Program-made: the position numbers and the translations under genes | In this document: positions 14,355 through 15,221 of the stretch, piece after piece | Layout: each line of letters begins with the position of its first letter | Numbering within the stretch: position 1 is the stretch's first letter | Source of the DNA: Planctomycetota bacterium | GTDB taxonomy: Bacteria > Planctomycetota > MHYJ01 > JACQXL01 | Direction: 5' to 3' | NCBI GenBank assembly: GCA_030018555.1 | Contig: JASEHY010000013.1 | Location: 1-15,221, forward strand | Length of the DNA stretch: 15,221 nt | The notes under the pieces: model-generated | What the model saw: only the letters and a program-made list of their open reading frames with translations | What the model was told of the DNA's origin: nothing | Database searches by the model: none

Positions 14355-14373
14355 TATTCGTCTTATTCGTGTT
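14355..14373 (-). repeat. Inverted copy of the 9-nt repeat
   Basis: On the minus strand this reads AACACGAATAAGACGAATA. It matches the first and third units of the array at 14193-14228 with one unit missing. The two arrays face each other across about 125 bp containing the gspE-like promoter. An isolated AACACGAATA also lies near 14309-14318. Confidence 0.65.
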
Positions 14374-14382
14374 CTCTTCTCT

Positions 14383-14411
14383 TTGACAAAATTATATTGT
14401 TTTGCTATGAT
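14383..14411 (+). promoter_or_regulatory. Strong promoter of the thermonuclease gene
   Basis: A perfect TTGACA (14383-14388), a 17-nt spacer and TATGAT (14406-14411, 5 of 6) make this the best promoter in the window. The RNA would start near 14418, inside the palindrome CCCGAT/ATCGGG. This gives a leader of about 137 nt before the nuclease ATG that contains the composite hairpin 14415-14467. With the minus-strand promoter at 14270-14298 it makes a divergent regulatory region. No further gene is seen in 14158-14554. Confidence 0.65.
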
Positions 14412-14414
14412 AAC

Positions 14415-14467
14415 CCCGATATACATCGGGATAACTGGCTGTAACGACCTTCGGTCTAACAGCCAGT
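14415..14467 (+). repeat. Composite nested palindrome in the nuclease leader
   Basis: Hairpin CCCGAT-ATAC-ATCGGG (14415-14430) is followed by outer stem ACTGGCTGT (14434-14442) / ACAGCCAGT (14459-14467). The outer stem encloses an inner hairpin GACC-TTC-GGTC (14446-14456). The order, spacing and linker bases (ATA, AA, TA) match 9185-9242 in rdgB, but the inner hairpin is different. A further small CCC-TCAC-GGG hairpin follows near 14492-14501. Confidence 0.7.
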
Positions 14468-14554
14468 AACAGATTCGCGGAGTTTATCCTGTCCCTCACG
14501 GGATGGTGGCTACCAAGGAACAAAGGACTCACTGCAAGAAGGAGGGTTAATTAT

Positions 14555-15115
14555 ATGAAAGCCAAAAAATGGTTATTAGTCGGTATCCTGCTATTCATCA
14601 TAGTGGGATGTTTAATATCCTCATTAGTCTCATTAGCGTCTCAACAACCACCACCAAAATATCCGGTTAAGGATTTCAAGGAACAAACCGCCTATAAAAT
14701 TATCAGAGTCGTTGACGGCGATACTATTCTTCTCCTGATGGATAATAAAGAGGTTAAAGTTCGGCTAAAAGGTATTGATACGCCGGAAACAGTTCATCCT
14801 GATAAACCAGTAGAAAAATGGGGGAAGGAAGCGAGCAAATTTCTGACTAATCTTCTCAAAGGAGAAGAAGTATATATAGAATATGATAAGGAAAAACCAG
14901 AGTTAGACAAATATGAGCGGTTACTGGCATACCTTTACCGGGTGCCGGATGGGTTATTTGTTAATCTTGAGATTGTCAGACAGGGATATGGTGAGGTCTA
15001 TAGAGCATTCCCGTTCAAATATATGGAGATTTTCAATACCTATGAGAAACGGGCACGAGATAACAAGAAAGGACTCTGGTCGCCGCCAGAGACAGGCAAA
15101 AAAGATACAAAATGA
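14555..15115 (+). CDS. Exported thermonuclease (SNase-like) family protein
   Basis: This is a calcium-dependent staphylococcal-nuclease-fold enzyme cutting DNA and RNA. The SNase motif VVDGDT carries D54 and D56. RLKGIDTPE supplies R70, D76 and E78, and YERLLAYL supplies R122. R70, E78 and R122 correspond to R35, E43 and R87 of staphylococcal nuclease, so it should be active. The N-terminus has a Lys-rich start and a hydrophobic segment. IVGC (15-19) fits a lipobox, with C19 as possible lipid site, but the hydrophobic stretch continues past it, so a plain membrane anchor is also possible. Length (186 residues) is normal for exported forms. The ATG follows a strong AAGGAGG site. Possible roles are nutrient or DNA scavenging, or processing DNA outside the cell. 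It runs divergently from the gspE-like gene. Confidence 0.9.
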   Translation: MKAKKWLLVGILLFIIVGCLISSLVSLASQQPPPKYPVKDFKEQTAYKIIRVVDGDTILLLMDNKEVKVRLKGIDTPETVHPDKPVEKWGKEASKFLTNLLKGEEVYIEYDKEKPELDKYERLLAYLYRVPDGLFVNLEIVRQGYGEVYRAFPFKYMEIFNTYEKRARDNKKGLWSPPETGKKDTK

Positions 15116-15167
15116 CGCATTAGAACACACTTGACAGACCACGACACGAATAAGAAAACTTCGTAAC

Positions 15168-15194
15168 CACAGATTACACAGATTTCACTGATTA
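15168..15194 (+). repeat. Three tandem 9-nt units, CACAGATTA-like
   Basis: CACAGATTA, CACAGATTT and CACTGATTA follow without gaps. A partial inverted copy (ATCTGTGCAATC) lies near 15209-15220 at the window edge, so a larger element probably continues beyond it. This resembles a common intergenic repeat of uncultured bacteria. The remaining downstream sequence from 15116 shows no gene. Confidence 0.65.
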
Positions 15195-15221
15195 AATTTT
15201 TTGGTCTTATCTGTGCAATCC

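Noticed and set aside
15131..15160. TTGACA at 15131-15136 as a promoter
   Set aside because: No acceptable -10 hexamer lies 16-18 nt downstream before the repeat region.

Overview
The window looks like a chromosomal segment of an uncultured, AT-leaning, diderm-type bacterium. Evidence for this is a lipoprotein maturation enzyme (Lgt), an exported M16 protein, a type IV pilus/type II secretion ATPase and a ComEA-like protein. The most telling signature is the density of short palindromic and REP-like repeats, several read in frame inside proteins. Peptides such as 'PEQSEGS', 'SLRSLQ' and Pro/Ala/Gly/Arg-rich stretches translated from repeats are, from memory, frequent in groundwater candidate phyla such as Omnitrophota, Elusimicrobiota and some Planctomycetota. 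The exact phylum cannot be fixed from the sequence alone. There is no CRISPR array, phage gene, transposase gene or rRNA.

Layout. 1-2400: a PIG-L-type deacetylase (minus) is divergent from a TldD metalloprotease (plus). 2439-4507 (minus): a PLP aminotransferase is translationally coupled (ATGA overlap) to a cysteine synthase. 4623-4791: a 169-bp transposase-less MITE-like element with 25-bp terminal inverted repeats, one of which supplies the stop codon of lgt. 4786-6801 (minus): folD-lgt. 6905-8532 (plus): a promoter, tRNA-Leu(UAA), an array of four hairpins, then a D-2-hydroxyacid dehydrogenase overlapping a small ComEA-like helix-hairpin-helix protein. 8512-14157 (minus): rdgB/HAM1-type nucleotide pyrophosphatase, an M16 peptidase homologue lacking the zinc motif, and a 954-residue GAF-GAF-MshEN-GspE/PilB ATPase, separated by repeat-filled gaps. 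14158-14554 is a 397-bp divergent regulatory region with two good sigma70-type promoters, 9-nt tandem repeats in inverted orientation and a nested palindrome in the leader of a surface thermonuclease (14555-15115, plus). The window ends in another 9-nt-period repeat.

How the genes work together. Most are housekeeping: folate one-carbon metabolism, lipoprotein modification, cysteine synthesis, nucleotide-pool cleaning and proteolysis. The PilB-like ATPase, ComEA-like protein and exported nuclease could all serve type IV pilus-linked DNA uptake, but this is a weak inference from co-location. The most unusual content is the repeat system. At least four genes (PIG-L, lgt, rdgB, M16) carry in-frame palindromic or REP-like insertions. 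One composite nested palindrome occurs both inside rdgB and in the nuclease leader, with stem-preserving base changes and a different inner hairpin.
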